Shown here in pieces: positions 34,675-45,360 of a stretch of DNA of 64,000 nucleotides. The stretch is from Mucilaginibacter hurinus (GTDB lineage Bacteria > Bacteroidota > Bacteroidia > Sphingobacteriales > Sphingobacteriaceae), in assembly GCF_003324525.1 (NCBI RefSeq), contig NZ_QGDC01000002.1, positions 248,001 to 312,000 on the forward strand, read 5' to 3'. The stretch's first letter is position 1. Each line of letters starts with the position of its first letter. The position numbers and the translations under genes were made by a program. Under the pieces are notes generated by a model. The model was given only the letters and a program-made list of their open reading frames with translations. It did not search any database and was not told the origin of the DNA.

Positions 34675-35790
34675 CTACTTTTTAGCCGGAGCCGCGGCAG
34701 GCGGCGGTCCAAGCGTAATTTTACTGCTATCGCGCAATCGCTGAAACCCTTCGGTGATAACTTTATCACCTGCCTTAATCCCTTCCATTACTACAACATC
34801 GCTGTTAACACGCGGGCCAAGTGTTACCTTCTTTTGCAGGGCGATAGTATCCTTGGCGACAAAAACAAAAAACTCGCCCATTTGCTCGGTTACTGACTTG
34901 AATGGTATCTGCACGCGATTGCCCGACTGGCTGTTGAGCACGTGCAATACAGCGCTCATACCATCTTTTAAAATATTATTTTCGTTAGGGAATTGTACGC
35001 GCACGTTTATACTTCCTGTACCATTGTTCACCCCCCTGTCTACAGCTAAAATTTTACCGGTTTTGTTGTAAACAGTGCCGTCAGGTAACTGAAGTTTAAA
35101 AGTGGTATCGGTGCTTTTGCGCTGCAGTTCGTAAAATCTGTCGATGTCCTGCTCATTAATGACAACATCCACCGCTACCGGACTCTCGGCCGATATGGTA
35201 TTGAGCAATGTGGAGCCGGGCGTAACCTGAGCGCCTAAACGCACCTGAGATATGCCGATGCGCCCCGTGAATGGCGCGGTGATTGTAGCATACGACAAAT
35301 CTGTACGGGCAGACTGCAAACCGGCTTTCGCCACTTCAAGCTGGCTGCGCATTGTTTCATACGCTGCAGTTGCCTGGTCTACCGTTTGCCGGGCTACGGC
35401 ATCATTTTTAAGAAGCATGTTATAGCGGTCAACGTCCTTTTGTGCTTTTAACAAATTAGCGCGGGCGCTTGAAACTGCAGCTTCGGCCTGCTGGTATGCG
35501 GCAAGATACTTACGGCGGTCTATCTCGTAAAGGGCCTTGCCTTTTTGCACCACCTCGCCCTCTTTAAAGAAAATGCCGGTAATAAAGCCCGGTACCTGGC
35601 TGCGTAACTCAACGGTATTCAGCGCAACAACGGTACCCTGGTATTTGTCGTAATATTCAGCTTCGGCCATTTGTGCCTCAACCACATTAACCGATGCAGG
35701 TGGCGGTGGTCCGGGTGCTTTTTGTTCATTACCGCATGCTGTGAATATTACGCTTGCAGCGGCCAAGATATATATTGAGGTATGTTTCAT
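34675..35790 (-). CDS. RND periplasmic adaptor (membrane fusion) lipoprotein
   Basis: This 371-residue protein has a lipobox (FTAC, C19), a lipoyl-like half GFITGIFFKEGEVVQKGKALYEID, a long coiled-coil hairpin at about 100-165 and a second lipoyl half near FTGRIGISQVRLGAQV. A beta-barrel and a membrane-proximal domain follow. It links the pump to the outer-membrane channel. It starts 6 nt after the TolC gene stops. Confidence 0.93.
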   Translation of the reverse strand: MKHTSIYILAAASVIFTACGNEQKAPGPPPPASVNVVEAQMAEAEYYDKYQGTVVALNTVELRSQVPGFITGIFFKEGEVVQKGKALYEIDRRKYLAAYQQAEAAVSSARANLLKAQKDVDRYNMLLKNDAVARQTVDQATAAYETMRSQLEVAKAGLQSARTDLSYATITAPFTGRIGISQVRLGAQVTPGSTLLNTISAESPVAVDVVINEQDIDRFYELQRKSTDTTFKLQLPDGTVYNKTGKILAVDRGVNNGTGSINVRVQFPNENNILKDGMSAVLHVLNSQSGNRVQIPFKSVTEQMGEFFVFVAKDTIALQKKVTLGPRVNSDVVVMEGIKAGDKVITEGFQRLRDSSKITLGPPPAAAPAKK

Positions 35791-35796
35791 ATCATA

Positions 35797-37131
35797 TTAT
35801 TTTTGCGGCACATAAAGTGTGCCCAATGCCCTTTGAAGATCTATTTTACTTGATAATAACTGGAACAACGCATTATAGTAGTTTAACTGCGCCGTGCGTA
35901 GGTCGGCTTGGGCTATAATTACATCAAGGTAAGTTTTTATCCCCTCCCGATATTGAAGGCTTACAACATTATACACGTCTTTAGCCAGGTCAACATTTTC
36001 TTTTACAACCTGCCAGCTGGTGTAATTAGTTTTATAAGCTGCCAGCGCCTGTACATATTCTGTATTAATGCTGTTTTGTGCATTGATAATATCGAGGTCA
36101 ACCCTATCCTCCTGCAAACGGGCTTTAGCAAGGTTTTGTAAACGTCGTGTTCCCTGAAAAATAGGCAGGTTTAACTGCAAGCCGACATATCCGTTTGGAA
36201 AAGTATTACTGTATAAATTTGACAGATTGCGGTTAGCATATATTAAGTTATAAGCACCAATGGCCGACAGCGAAGGGAAGAACCCCCATTTATAGTAGCT
36301 GACATTCATGTTACTTAACGTTTTTGTAGTTTGCAGCAACCTGTATTCAACCCGGTTATTTACATCAAGCGCTTGGGTGGTATCTATATATGCATTGCTC
36401 TCATACCTAGCTGAGTCATACGCTAAAGCAATGTTGCTCCTGGCACTCACACCCATGATCTGCTTCAGATAAGCCTCCTTGCTTTTGATAGCTTCCTGGG
36501 TTTGCTTCCTTGCAGCTACAGCGTTATTTAAAGCGATGGTTGCCTGTTTATAATCTATTTTATCAGATACACCAGCGTCATATCGGTTGCGTGCATCTTT
36601 TAAACTACGTTGCAAACGTAAAATATCCTCAGTAGTAATGTTTAACTGCTTTTGCGAAAGCAGCACATCAAAAAAAGCTTTGCTTACATCAGCAATTACA
36701 TTAATCTGCGTTGTTTGTGTGTTTTGCCTGTAATATTGCCTAGAATAGCGTGCGGTGCGCGCGGCAAGCAATACATCATTATTATATATAACCTGGCTGG
36801 CCTGCAGCCCTAACGTAGATAAATTACGAATATCATTGCTTACACCGCCGGGAATATTAGCTGCACCCGCTACCGGCCCGCCTTTAAAATAATGTTGTAC
36901 CTGTCCGGTACTATTTAGTTGAGGTAGCCAGGAAGATAATCCGATTTTAATATCCCGCTCATTTATCTGCTCATCAATTGAGGCCTGCCTTACCACCGGC
37001 TGGTTGCGTAAAGCATAATTGATGCATTGCTGCAGGGTTATTGTACCGGGAACACTATCGGGTGCTGTTTGGGCATAGGCTAAATGTAACGATGATAAGA
37101 CCAGTAAGAACAATAATTGTATTTTTTTCAT
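35797..37131 (-). CDS. TolC-family outer-membrane efflux channel
   Basis: This 444-residue protein has a signal peptide ending at LAYAQ (about 21). Two related halves contain the long helices and strands of the OEP fold (e.g. LQQCINYALRNQPVVRQA and QYREGIKTYLDVIIAQ). The ATG at 37131 is chosen because the longer frame back to 37206 would start upstream of the exact promoter box at 37165-37172. It is the first gene of the efflux operon. Confidence 0.92.
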   Translation of the reverse strand: MKKIQLLFLLVLSSLHLAYAQTAPDSVPGTITLQQCINYALRNQPVVRQASIDEQINERDIKIGLSSWLPQLNSTGQVQHYFKGGPVAGAANIPGGVSNDIRNLSTLGLQASQVIYNNDVLLAARTARYSRQYYRQNTQTTQINVIADVSKAFFDVLLSQKQLNITTEDILRLQRSLKDARNRYDAGVSDKIDYKQATIALNNAVAARKQTQEAIKSKEAYLKQIMGVSARSNIALAYDSARYESNAYIDTTQALDVNNRVEYRLLQTTKTLSNMNVSYYKWGFFPSLSAIGAYNLIYANRNLSNLYSNTFPNGYVGLQLNLPIFQGTRRLQNLAKARLQEDRVDLDIINAQNSINTEYVQALAAYKTNYTSWQVVKENVDLAKDVYNVVSLQYREGIKTYLDVIIAQADLRTAQLNYYNALFQLLSSKIDLQRALGTLYVPQK

Positions 37132-37164
37132 AGAAAAAGAACCTGGGGCGCGATGTTTGAGTTG

Positions 37165-37172
37165 CAAAAGTA
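37165..37172 (-). promoter_or_regulatory. -7 promoter element of the RND operon
   Basis: The minus strand reads TACTTTTG, an exact TAnnTTTG match with a 33-nt leader. It rules out the longer TolC start. Confidence 0.5.
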
Positions 37173-37263
37173 AGCTGATTGTGTTTACATTTTTAATAAG
37201 TAACAACCGATAATTTGCTAAAATGTTATTGTTATGACCAAATACTTGTTAACAACAAAATTT

Positions 37264-37276
37264 TTACGTAACGTAA
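37264..37276. promoter_or_regulatory. 13-bp perfect palindrome, candidate operator
   Basis: TTACGT-A-ACGTAA is perfectly symmetric. It lies between the divergent efflux and sphingolipid genes and could serve either. Confidence 0.3.
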
Positions 37277-37488
37277 TCGTTAACATTCCTGTAACATTAT
37301 TTTTTTTATTATTTATAGCGGGTTATCACTAATTGTAAAAAATTGACACTGATTAAAGAAAAAATTTGATTAATTTGCCTTGTAGATTTAAACAGTCTCA
37401 TTTATAAGCAGTATTAAAAAAATTACCGCATAGATGTCGGTATATTGCATATTCATGTTATTTTTACAAAAAATTTAAGCAGCGTTAA

Positions 37489-38697
<1,209 letters not shown>

Positions 38698-38729
38698 AAA
38701 AAAGGTGTGCTGCGAAAGCACACCTTTTT
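38698..38729 (+). terminator. terminator-like hairpin between spt and the candidate ceramide synthase
   Basis: A perfect 13-bp stem (38699-38711 with 38717-38729) with loop GCGAA ends in TTTTT. It begins one base after the spt stop, and the next gene starts only 21 nt later, so it may act as a partial terminator or attenuator. Confidence 0.8.
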
Positions 38730-38750
38730 AGATATAAACCTACCATCCTG

Positions 38751-39866
38751 ATGAATCAAATAATTCCGGTTAAATCAAAAAAGGAGCTTGCTGCTTTTAT
38801 TGATTTTCCGCACGAACTTTATAAAAACGATCCCAACTACGTTCCGGAATTATTCATCGCGCAAAAGGATCTGCTTACTACACACCCATTTCATAAACAT
38901 TCGGCGCTTCAGCCATTTCTGGCTTATAAAGACGGTAAAATTGTAGGGCGTATAGCCGCCATAGTAAATAACAACCACAACAAGTTTAATAATTCAAACG
39001 ACGGATTTTTTGGCTTTTTTGATGTTGTTAATGATATCGGGGTTGCAAAGCAACTGTTTGATACAGCAATTGCATGGGTAAAGGAAAAGGGCGCAAATAA
39101 ACTGGTAGGCCCGGCAAACCCGTCAACAAACGAAACATGCGGCTTATTGGTAAAAGGATTTGATAGCCCCCCGGTGGTAATGATGACGTACAACCCACCT
39201 TACTATGTAGAAATTTTAGAAAAGCTGGGCTTTACCAAACAGGTTGATTTATTTGCTTACAGCTGGAAGGGACAGCAATACAATGATAAATCATTACAGT
39301 TGCTTGAAAAATTGCAGCAGCGCCTAACACGTAACAATATTATTATACGTAAGATTAACCTTAAAAAATTTAAGGATGAGGCTGCGGCACTGCGCGAGGT
39401 TTACAATACTGCCTGGGATAAAAACCTGGGTTTTTTCCCGATGACGAATGAAGAATTCGATTATACTGCTAAGGACCTTAAACTGATACTTGACCAGGAC
39501 TTTTGCTTTTTGGCAGAGCAGGAAGGCAAAATTGTAGGCTTTGGCGTTGCTATACCTGATATTAACTCAATACTTCGTACAATAAAAAAAGGCCGTTTAT
39601 TGCCAACCGGTATCTTTAAATTGTTATTTAACAAAAGTAAGGTACGTGGTATACGTATTATGCTGCTAGGCGTTATTGATGGCTATCGAAAAATGGGCAT
39701 AGAGGCCTGCCTTTACGGTAACATTATAAAAGAATACAGGCGCAAAAATCTTGATTATGCCGAAGCCAGCTGGACTTTGGAAAATAACGACATGGTTAAC
39801 CGCGCAATTGAAGCTATTGGTGGCGACCAATATAAAACATACCGCATCTACGAAAAACAGATATGA
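38751..39866 (+). CDS. GNAT-fold protein, candidate bacterial ceramide synthase
   Basis: This 371-residue soluble protein begins with a pattern I recognise from the bacterial ceramide synthase (bCerS) family: FIDFPHELYKNDPNYVPEL at about 16-34, then HPFHKHSALQPFLAYKDGKIVGRIAA. It has two GNAT-like halves; the second reads RIMLLGVIDGYRKMGIEACLYG near 300-321. bCerS acylates the long-chain base from SPT. Its place between spt and an NAD-dependent epimerase-type gene supports this. It overlaps that gene by 4 nt (ATGA). Function by family memory and context, not proven. Confidence 0.75.
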   Translation: MNQIIPVKSKKELAAFIDFPHELYKNDPNYVPELFIAQKDLLTTHPFHKHSALQPFLAYKDGKIVGRIAAIVNNNHNKFNNSNDGFFGFFDVVNDIGVAKQLFDTAIAWVKEKGANKLVGPANPSTNETCGLLVKGFDSPPVVMMTYNPPYYVEILEKLGFTKQVDLFAYSWKGQQYNDKSLQLLEKLQQRLTRNNIIIRKINLKKFKDEAAALREVYNTAWDKNLGFFPMTNEEFDYTAKDLKLILDQDFCFLAEQEGKIVGFGVAIPDINSILRTIKKGRLLPTGIFKLLFNKSKVRGIRIMLLGVIDGYRKMGIEACLYGNIIKEYRRKNLDYAEASWTLENNDMVNRAIEAIGGDQYKTYRIYEKQI

Positions 39867-40849
39867 AAGAAAGGGTTTTAATAACCGGCGCCAGCGGATT
39901 CGTGGGCTTCCATTTAGTAGAGGACGCGCTCAGGAATAATCTGGAGGTTTTTGCCGCTGTTAGAAAAAGCAGTAAAATTGATCATTTAAAAGACCTGGAT
40001 ATACATTATATTTACCCCGATTTTACCAACCAATCGTCCTTACAAAAGCTGTTAGAAGATAACCGTATTAATTACATCATTCACGCGTCGGGCATTACCA
40101 AAGCCCGCACACCTGCCGAGTACGGAAGCATTAACACGAAACATACGCTTAATTTGGCGCTGGCGGCTGTTAACGCCAATACAGATTTCAAGAAGTTTGT
40201 ATTTGTAAGCAGCCTTGCCGCTGTAGGGCCTTTAGCGTCTCTTAATGGCATCATTAACGAGAAAACGATGCCGCACCCTGTTACGGCATATGGCCGCAGC
40301 AAGCTGGTTGCCGAAGAAAAACTAAGCGGTGTGGAAGGGCTGAATTATACTATATTACGGCCCACGGCTGTTTATGGCCCACGTGACAGGGATATTTTTA
40401 TTTTTTTTAAACAGGTTAAAAAAGGTTTAGAGTTCCATATAGGCCGGAATGCGCAAAAGTTAAGCTTTATATATGTTAAAGATTTAGCTAAAGCTTGCAC
40501 AAAGGCTTTATACACCGGCAATAAAAAGGCTTACAACCTGTCTGACGGGAATTTTTACGACAGGTACCAGCTGGCTGAAATTTCAAAAAGTGTGTTAAAC
40601 TTAACTACGCTTAAATTTCACCTCCCTGTAAATTTTGTAAAAGTAATCGCCTTAATTGCTGAAAAAGTAGGTTCTTTGACGAATAAGGCATCCGCGTTAA
40701 ACGTGGAAAAATTAAACGAGTTAACAGCGGTTAACTGGCATTGCGATATAGAGCAAGCAAGATATGATTTAGGGTTTCGCCCTGAATATGATCTGGAAGC
40801 TGGACTATCAGAAACACTAAATTGGTATAAAGCCAATAAATGGCTTTGA
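39863..40849 (+). CDS. NAD(P)-dependent epimerase/dehydratase-type reductase, candidate ceramide reductase
   Basis: This 328-residue extended short-chain dehydrogenase has a nucleotide-binding motif GASGFVG (9-15), LRPTAVYGPRDRD, and catalytic Y143-xxx-K147 (AYGRSKL). It resembles CerR/NDUFA9-like proteins that reduce the keto group of 3-oxo-ceramide in the bacterial ceramide route. It overlaps the candidate ceramide synthase by 4 nt and precedes the inositol-phosphate synthase by 25 nt. A sugar-nucleotide epimerase is the alternative, but no sugar genes are here. Confidence 0.7.
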   Translation: MKERVLITGASGFVGFHLVEDALRNNLEVFAAVRKSSKIDHLKDLDIHYIYPDFTNQSSLQKLLEDNRINYIIHASGITKARTPAEYGSINTKHTLNLALAAVNANTDFKKFVFVSSLAAVGPLASLNGIINEKTMPHPVTAYGRSKLVAEEKLSGVEGLNYTILRPTAVYGPRDRDIFIFFKQVKKGLEFHIGRNAQKLSFIYVKDLAKACTKALYTGNKKAYNLSDGNFYDRYQLAEISKSVLNLTTLKFHLPVNFVKVIALIAEKVGSLTNKASALNVEKLNELTAVNWHCDIEQARYDLGFRPEYDLEAGLSETLNWYKANKWL

Positions 40850-40874
40850 TCACTATGACAAATAAAAACAAAAA

Positions 40875-42200
40875 ATGAAACACATTATTAAACCTGCTGA
40901 AGGTAAATTAGGGATCTTACTTCCGGGATTAGGGGCGGTAGCTACCACATTGATTGCCGGTGTGGAATCAGTAAAAAAAGGCATTTCGCAGCCAGTTGGC
41001 TCACTTACTCAAATGGGCACTATACGCTTGGGTAAACGTACTGAAAACCGCAAACCAAAAATTAAAGATTTTGTGCCACTGGCCGATCTTAATGATATAG
41101 TATGGGGTGGATGGGATGTTTACGAGGATGATGTTTACACATCGGCATCAAAGGCGCAGGTATTAGAACAACACCATATAGACGCTGTTAAGGAGCAATT
41201 ACAGGTTATAAAGCCAATGAAAGCTGCTTTTGACCGTAGCTATGCAAAAAATCTTGATGGTACCAACGTTAAAACCGGTACCCGCTGGGAACTTGCGCAA
41301 CAGTTGATGGAAGACATTACCAACTTTAAAGAGCAAAACGGACTTGACCGTGTTGTTATAGTTTGGTGTGCATCAACAGAGGTTTACTATGAACAGACTG
41401 AGATACACAGCACGCTTGCTAAATTTGAAGAGGCCTTAAAGAATGATGACAAACTGATAGCACCAAGCATGCTTTATGCTTATGCTGCTTTAAAACTAGG
41501 TGTGCCATTTGCAAACGGTGCCCCTAACCTAACGGTTGACATCCCTGCTATGGTTGAGCTTGCCAAGCAAACCCGCACCCCTATTGCCGGTAAGGACTTT
41601 AAAACCGGCCAAACGTTAATGAAAACTATATTAGCGCCGGGCTTAGCTATCCGTTCATTAGGTGTACGCGGCTGGTTTTCAACCAACATACTGGGTAACC
41701 GCGATGGCTTGGTATTAGATGATCCGGATAACTTTAAAACCAAAGAAGTTTCAAAAACCGGCGTGCTTGAAGATATCCTGAACGCTCAGGATAATCCTGA
41801 GTTGTACGGCGATCTTTTCCACAAAATACGTATCAACTACTATCCGCCGCATGGTGATAATAAAGAAAGCTGGGACAACATTGACATTTTTGGCTGGTTA
41901 GGCTACAAAATGCAAATCAAGATCAACTTCCTTTGCCGCGACTCAATACTTGCCGCCCCTATTGCACTTGACCTTGCATTGTTTATTGACTTTGCGAAAC
42001 GTGCAAACATGAGCGGTATACAGGAGTGGTTATCATTTTATCTTAAAACTCCGCAAACCGCGCCGGGCCTTCCGCCGGAAAACGATGTGTTTAAGCAACT
42101 GATAAAATTAGAGAATACGTTGCGTTACCTTATGGGCGAAGACCTGATCACCCATTTAGGTTTAGATTATTACGAGGAGCTTGTAGAAGCAGAACAATAA
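40875..42200 (+). CDS. ino1: myo-inositol-1-phosphate synthase
   Basis: This 441-residue NAD-dependent enzyme turns glucose-6-phosphate into inositol-3-phosphate (1L-myo-inositol-1-P). Marks are the N-terminal GILLPGLGAVATTLIAGV, VIVWCASTEVYYE, and the conserved GWFSTNILGNRDGLVL and IDIFGWLGYKMQIKINFLCRDSILAAPI stretch. Inositol synthesis is uncommon in bacteria outside Actinobacteria and some Bacteroidota. Here it supplies the headgroup for the inositol-lipid genes downstream. It ends at a strong terminator at 42217-42262. Confidence 0.95.
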   Translation: MKHIIKPAEGKLGILLPGLGAVATTLIAGVESVKKGISQPVGSLTQMGTIRLGKRTENRKPKIKDFVPLADLNDIVWGGWDVYEDDVYTSASKAQVLEQHHIDAVKEQLQVIKPMKAAFDRSYAKNLDGTNVKTGTRWELAQQLMEDITNFKEQNGLDRVVIVWCASTEVYYEQTEIHSTLAKFEEALKNDDKLIAPSMLYAYAALKLGVPFANGAPNLTVDIPAMVELAKQTRTPIAGKDFKTGQTLMKTILAPGLAIRSLGVRGWFSTNILGNRDGLVLDDPDNFKTKEVSKTGVLEDILNAQDNPELYGDLFHKIRINYYPPHGDNKESWDNIDIFGWLGYKMQIKINFLCRDSILAAPIALDLALFIDFAKRANMSGIQEWLSFYLKTPQTAPGLPPENDVFKQLIKLENTLRYLMGEDLITHLGLDYYEELVEAEQ

Positions 42201-42216
42201 CAAAAATATGATTATA

Positions 42217-42262
42217 AAAACCCGGCCTTCTGCAATACATGCAGGGCCGGGTTTTCTTTTTT
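42217..42262 (+). terminator. strong terminator after inositol-phosphate synthase
   Basis: AAAACCCGGCC (42217-42227) pairs with GGCCGGGTTTT (42245-42255), with further TGCA/TGCA pairing inside and a T-rich tail to 42262. Confidence 0.85.
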
Positions 42263-42289
42263 ATCATCATATTATCATAATATTTATAA

Positions 42290-42297
42290 TACCTTTG
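42290..42297 (+). promoter_or_regulatory. -7 promoter element of the GtrA-to-IPC-synthase operon
   Basis: TACCTTTG is an exact match between the terminator and gtrA. It would give a leader of about 105 nt, unusually long here, so another promoter nearer the gene is possible (TAAATTTA near 42378). Confidence 0.4.
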
Positions 42298-42408
42298 CCG
42301 CTTGTAACAATTTTCGCTTAAACCCGTCAATACACTAAACAGAATCAACAGTTGATGCACCCGGTTCAACTGGTGTTAAATTTAATTACGTACAACGGGT
42401 AAACTTGT

Positions 42409-42780
42409 ATGGCAACTTTTGTTAAAGCCCAGGCCTCGTCCTTAATATCAACTTTAATTGACTTTTCGGTAACATTTGTCTGCAAGGATTTTCTTTACCT
42501 TTGGTTCGTCTATGCAAACTTTATAGGCACGGTGTCGGGCGGCGTTACCAACTTTGCGTTAGGGCGCTTCTGGGTGTTTGACGGGACAAAAAAAAACGCA
42601 CCCGGGCAGGCTATAAAATACATTTTGGTTTGGATTGGCAATTTATTGCTTAACAACGGAGGTGTATTTGTATTTGTTCACTACTTAGGCTTTACCGTAT
42701 TACTTGCAAAGATTGTAGTATCCTTAGCCGTGGGCATCGGTTATAATTATTTTATGCAAAAAAAGTTTGTGTTTGCATAA
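42409..42780 (+). CDS. GtrA-family small membrane protein
   Basis: This 123-residue protein has four predicted TM helices and the GtrA features QASSLISTLIDFSVTF near the start, a central GVTNFALGRFWVF, and a C-terminal GIGYNYFMQKKFVF. GtrA proteins help move polyprenyl-linked sugars or lipid intermediates across the inner membrane. It is the first gene of the inositol/ceramide operon, 16 nt before the DUF5686 gene, so here it may flip a lipid intermediate. That is inferred from context. Confidence 0.85.
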   Translation: MATFVKAQASSLISTLIDFSVTFVCKDFLYLWFVYANFIGTVSGGVTNFALGRFWVFDGTKKNAPGQAIKYILVWIGNLLLNNGGVFVFVHYLGFTVLLAKIVVSLAVGIGYNYFMQKKFVFA

Positions 42781-42796
42781 TTGCACTAATAAATAC

Positions 42797-45355
42797 ATGA
42801 ATTATCACACGTTTTTTAAAAAACTGCTTTTATCACTCTTATTTTTAGTTACAACAACCACATTGTTTGCACAAACCATTGTAAGCGGAGTTGTAACCGA
42901 CGCTAACACCAAACAACCGTTATCATTTGTAAGCGTTGCCTTTACAGGAAGCACTATAGGTGTAAGCACCAACGCAGATGGCAAATTTGTGCTACGCTCG
43001 GCAAACCCGCAAACTCAGTTGCAGGTATCATTTTTAGGCTATAAAACGGCAACGTTAGCTGTTACTGCAGGCAAGGAGCAGGTTATAAATGTAAAACTAT
43101 TCCCTGAATCGCGCCAGCTTACCGAGGTAACAGTTAAGGGCCAAAAAAGGCCCAAGTATACCAATCGTGATAACCCTGCTGTGGAACTCATCAGGAAGGT
43201 TATTGAAAACAAAGACAAAAACCGTCCGGAGAATTATGATTACGTTGAATATAAGACGTATGATAAAATGCAATTCTCCTTTTTGAATGTATCTGACAAA
43301 CTGGCTCAAAAAAAATTCTTCAGGAAATACAAGTTTATGTTTGACAACCGGGACAGTGTTACAATCCCGGGCAAATCATTACTGCCTTTTTACCTTAACG
43401 AAAAAGTTTCGCAAACTTATTACCGCAAAAACCCCGCTGATAAAAAGGTAAAGGTGCTGGGCGAACGGGGCGTTAACTTCGGTGGAGCCATAGACAGCGA
43501 CGGTATAGGGCAATACTTTAAACACATGTATGCCGAGATTGATATATATGACGCTAACGTACTGTTTTTAACAAATCAGTGGATGAGCCCTATATCAAGC
43601 CTGGCCCCATCTTTTTATAAATTTTTTATTACGGATACGGTAACTACCGACGATAACGCCAAACTTGTGGAGTTGAGTTTTACCCCCCGTAACACTACCG
43701 ACAGACTTTTTGAAGGCAGGATGCTTATAACGCTTGACGGTAACTATGCTGTGCAAAAGGCTGTGCTTTACGCCAACCGCAACATTAACCTTAACTACGT
43801 AAAATCAATGCAGGTGGAGCTTGATTTTGATAAAAACCCTGACGGCCGGTACCACCTGAGTAAAAGCCACACCATTGCTGATTTTGCATACAACAAGGAA
43901 AGTCAAAAAGGATTTTTAGGCATCCGTTCGCTTGTTTACGGAAACTATCTTATTAATAACAAACAGCCCGATACTACCTACACCGCCGTTGAATCAGAAG
44001 TTGGATCAGACCTGGTGAAACACCGCAGTGAAGAATTCTGGCAGCAAAACCGCCTGGATACATTAACCCGTGCCGAATCAAAAGTATATAAGAACATTGA
44101 CAGCCTTACCAACATGCCGGCTTATAAACGCACGCTGGATATTGCTTCATTATTGCTATTTGGCTACAAAAGCTTCGGTAAGTTTGAAGTTGGACCTGCC
44201 AGCGCTTTTTATAGCTTTAACCCGGTAGAGGGCTTCAGGTTACGTGCCGGCGGCCGTACCACGCCCGAGTTTAGTACACGTATATTTTTTGAGACCTACG
44301 CGGCTTACGGTTTTAAGGACGAGCGGTGGAAGTATTTCTTCAGCACAACTTACTCCCTGAACAACAAATCCATCTATAAATTCCCTCAGCATTATATACG
44401 GGCGAGTTTTCAGCGCGATACCAAAATACCGGGTTTAGTGCTCGACTTTGTACGTGAAGACAACTTCCTGCTATCTTTTAAACGTGGCGATAATGATAAA
44501 TACCTGTATAATGATATTTACAGGCTTGATTATGTGCACGAGTTCCGTAGCAAGTTTTCATTTAAAGTGGGCTTTAATAAATGGACACAGGAGCCAGCCG
44601 GTTCATTAAAGTTTAACACCGTGCAAAACGGTAACGTACTAAGCGACAGGTACCTTACAACTTCTGAGGTATCGTTAAATTTACGTTACGCACCTAATGA
44701 GCAGTATTACCAGGGTAAGATGTTCCGTACGCCTATTATAAACGGGTACCCTATTTTTAACTTAAGTTATACCCGCGGCTTTAAAGGTTTTTTTGGAGGC
44801 GAATATAACTACCACTCACTGCTTGGCAGGGTTGATAAGCACTTCTATTTATCTTTCCTGGGATTTTTAGACGTTTGGGGCGAAGCCGGGCACATATTTG
44901 GCAAAGTACCCTACCCTTTGTTGAATATACACCGCGCCAACCAAACTTACGCGTATGATATCAACTCGTTTAACCTGATGAACTTTTTGGAGTTTGTAAG
45001 TGACGACTACCAGGCTATCGGTCTTGATCAGCACTTCCAGGGTTTCTTTTTTAATAAGATACCTTTATTTAAAAAACTAAAATGGAGAGAAGTTGTTTCT
45101 TTCAAAGCTTTATACGGCAGTTTACGCACCGAAAATAATCCGAATTTACAGCAGGATTTATACAAATTTCCGGTGACTGAAGAGGGTGCGCCAATTACCT
45201 ATTCGCTGGGTAAAACGCCTTATATTGAAGGCAGCGTAGGTATTGAAAATATATTTAAATTTGTGCGGGTTGACCTGGTACGACGCTTTAATTACCTGGA
45301 CCACCCTAATGCACCGGAATGGGGCGTACGTATGCGCATTAAGTTTGATTTTTAA
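42797..45355 (+). CDS. DUF5686 outer-membrane protein with carboxypeptidase-regulatory N-domain
   Basis: This is a 852-residue protein; the ATG at 42797 gives a proper signal peptide ending at TTLFAQ (about 25). Residues 26-110 form the carboxypeptidase-regulatory-like fold (SGVVTDANTKQPLSFVSVAF) used at the start of many outer-membrane proteins. The rest is the DUF5686 region, with many aromatic strands and a final MRIKFDF, typical of a C-terminal barrel strand. Its function is unknown. It sits inside a lipid-synthesis operon (5 nt before the phosphatidyltransferase), which hints at a role in placing sphingolipids in the outer membrane. Confidence 0.8.
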   Translation: MNYHTFFKKLLLSLLFLVTTTTLFAQTIVSGVVTDANTKQPLSFVSVAFTGSTIGVSTNADGKFVLRSANPQTQLQVSFLGYKTATLAVTAGKEQVINVKLFPESRQLTEVTVKGQKRPKYTNRDNPAVELIRKVIENKDKNRPENYDYVEYKTYDKMQFSFLNVSDKLAQKKFFRKYKFMFDNRDSVTIPGKSLLPFYLNEKVSQTYYRKNPADKKVKVLGERGVNFGGAIDSDGIGQYFKHMYAEIDIYDANVLFLTNQWMSPISSLAPSFYKFFITDTVTTDDNAKLVELSFTPRNTTDRLFEGRMLITLDGNYAVQKAVLYANRNINLNYVKSMQVELDFDKNPDGRYHLSKSHTIADFAYNKESQKGFLGIRSLVYGNYLINNKQPDTTYTAVESEVGSDLVKHRSEEFWQQNRLDTLTRAESKVYKNIDSLTNMPAYKRTLDIASLLLFGYKSFGKFEVGPASAFYSFNPVEGFRLRAGGRTTPEFSTRIFFETYAAYGFKDERWKYFFSTTYSLNNKSIYKFPQHYIRASFQRDTKIPGLVLDFVREDNFLLSFKRGDNDKYLYNDIYRLDYVHEFRSKFSFKVGFNKWTQEPAGSLKFNTVQNGNVLSDRYLTTSEVSLNLRYAPNEQYYQGKMFRTPIINGYPIFNLSYTRGFKGFFGGEYNYHSLLGRVDKHFYLSFLGFLDVWGEAGHIFGKVPYPLLNIHRANQTYAYDINSFNLMNFLEFVSDDYQAIGLDQHFQGFFFNKIPLFKKLKWREVVSFKALYGSLRTENNPNLQQDLYKFPVTEEGAPITYSLGKTPYIEGSVGIENIFKFVRVDLVRRFNYLDHPNAPEWGVRMRIKFDF

Positions 45356-45360
45356 CAGCC

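Noticed and set aside
42290..42297. Considered as a sole promoter for the IPC operon.
   Set aside because: The long leader of about 105 nt and a nearby near-match box leave this uncertain, so I list it only at low confidence.
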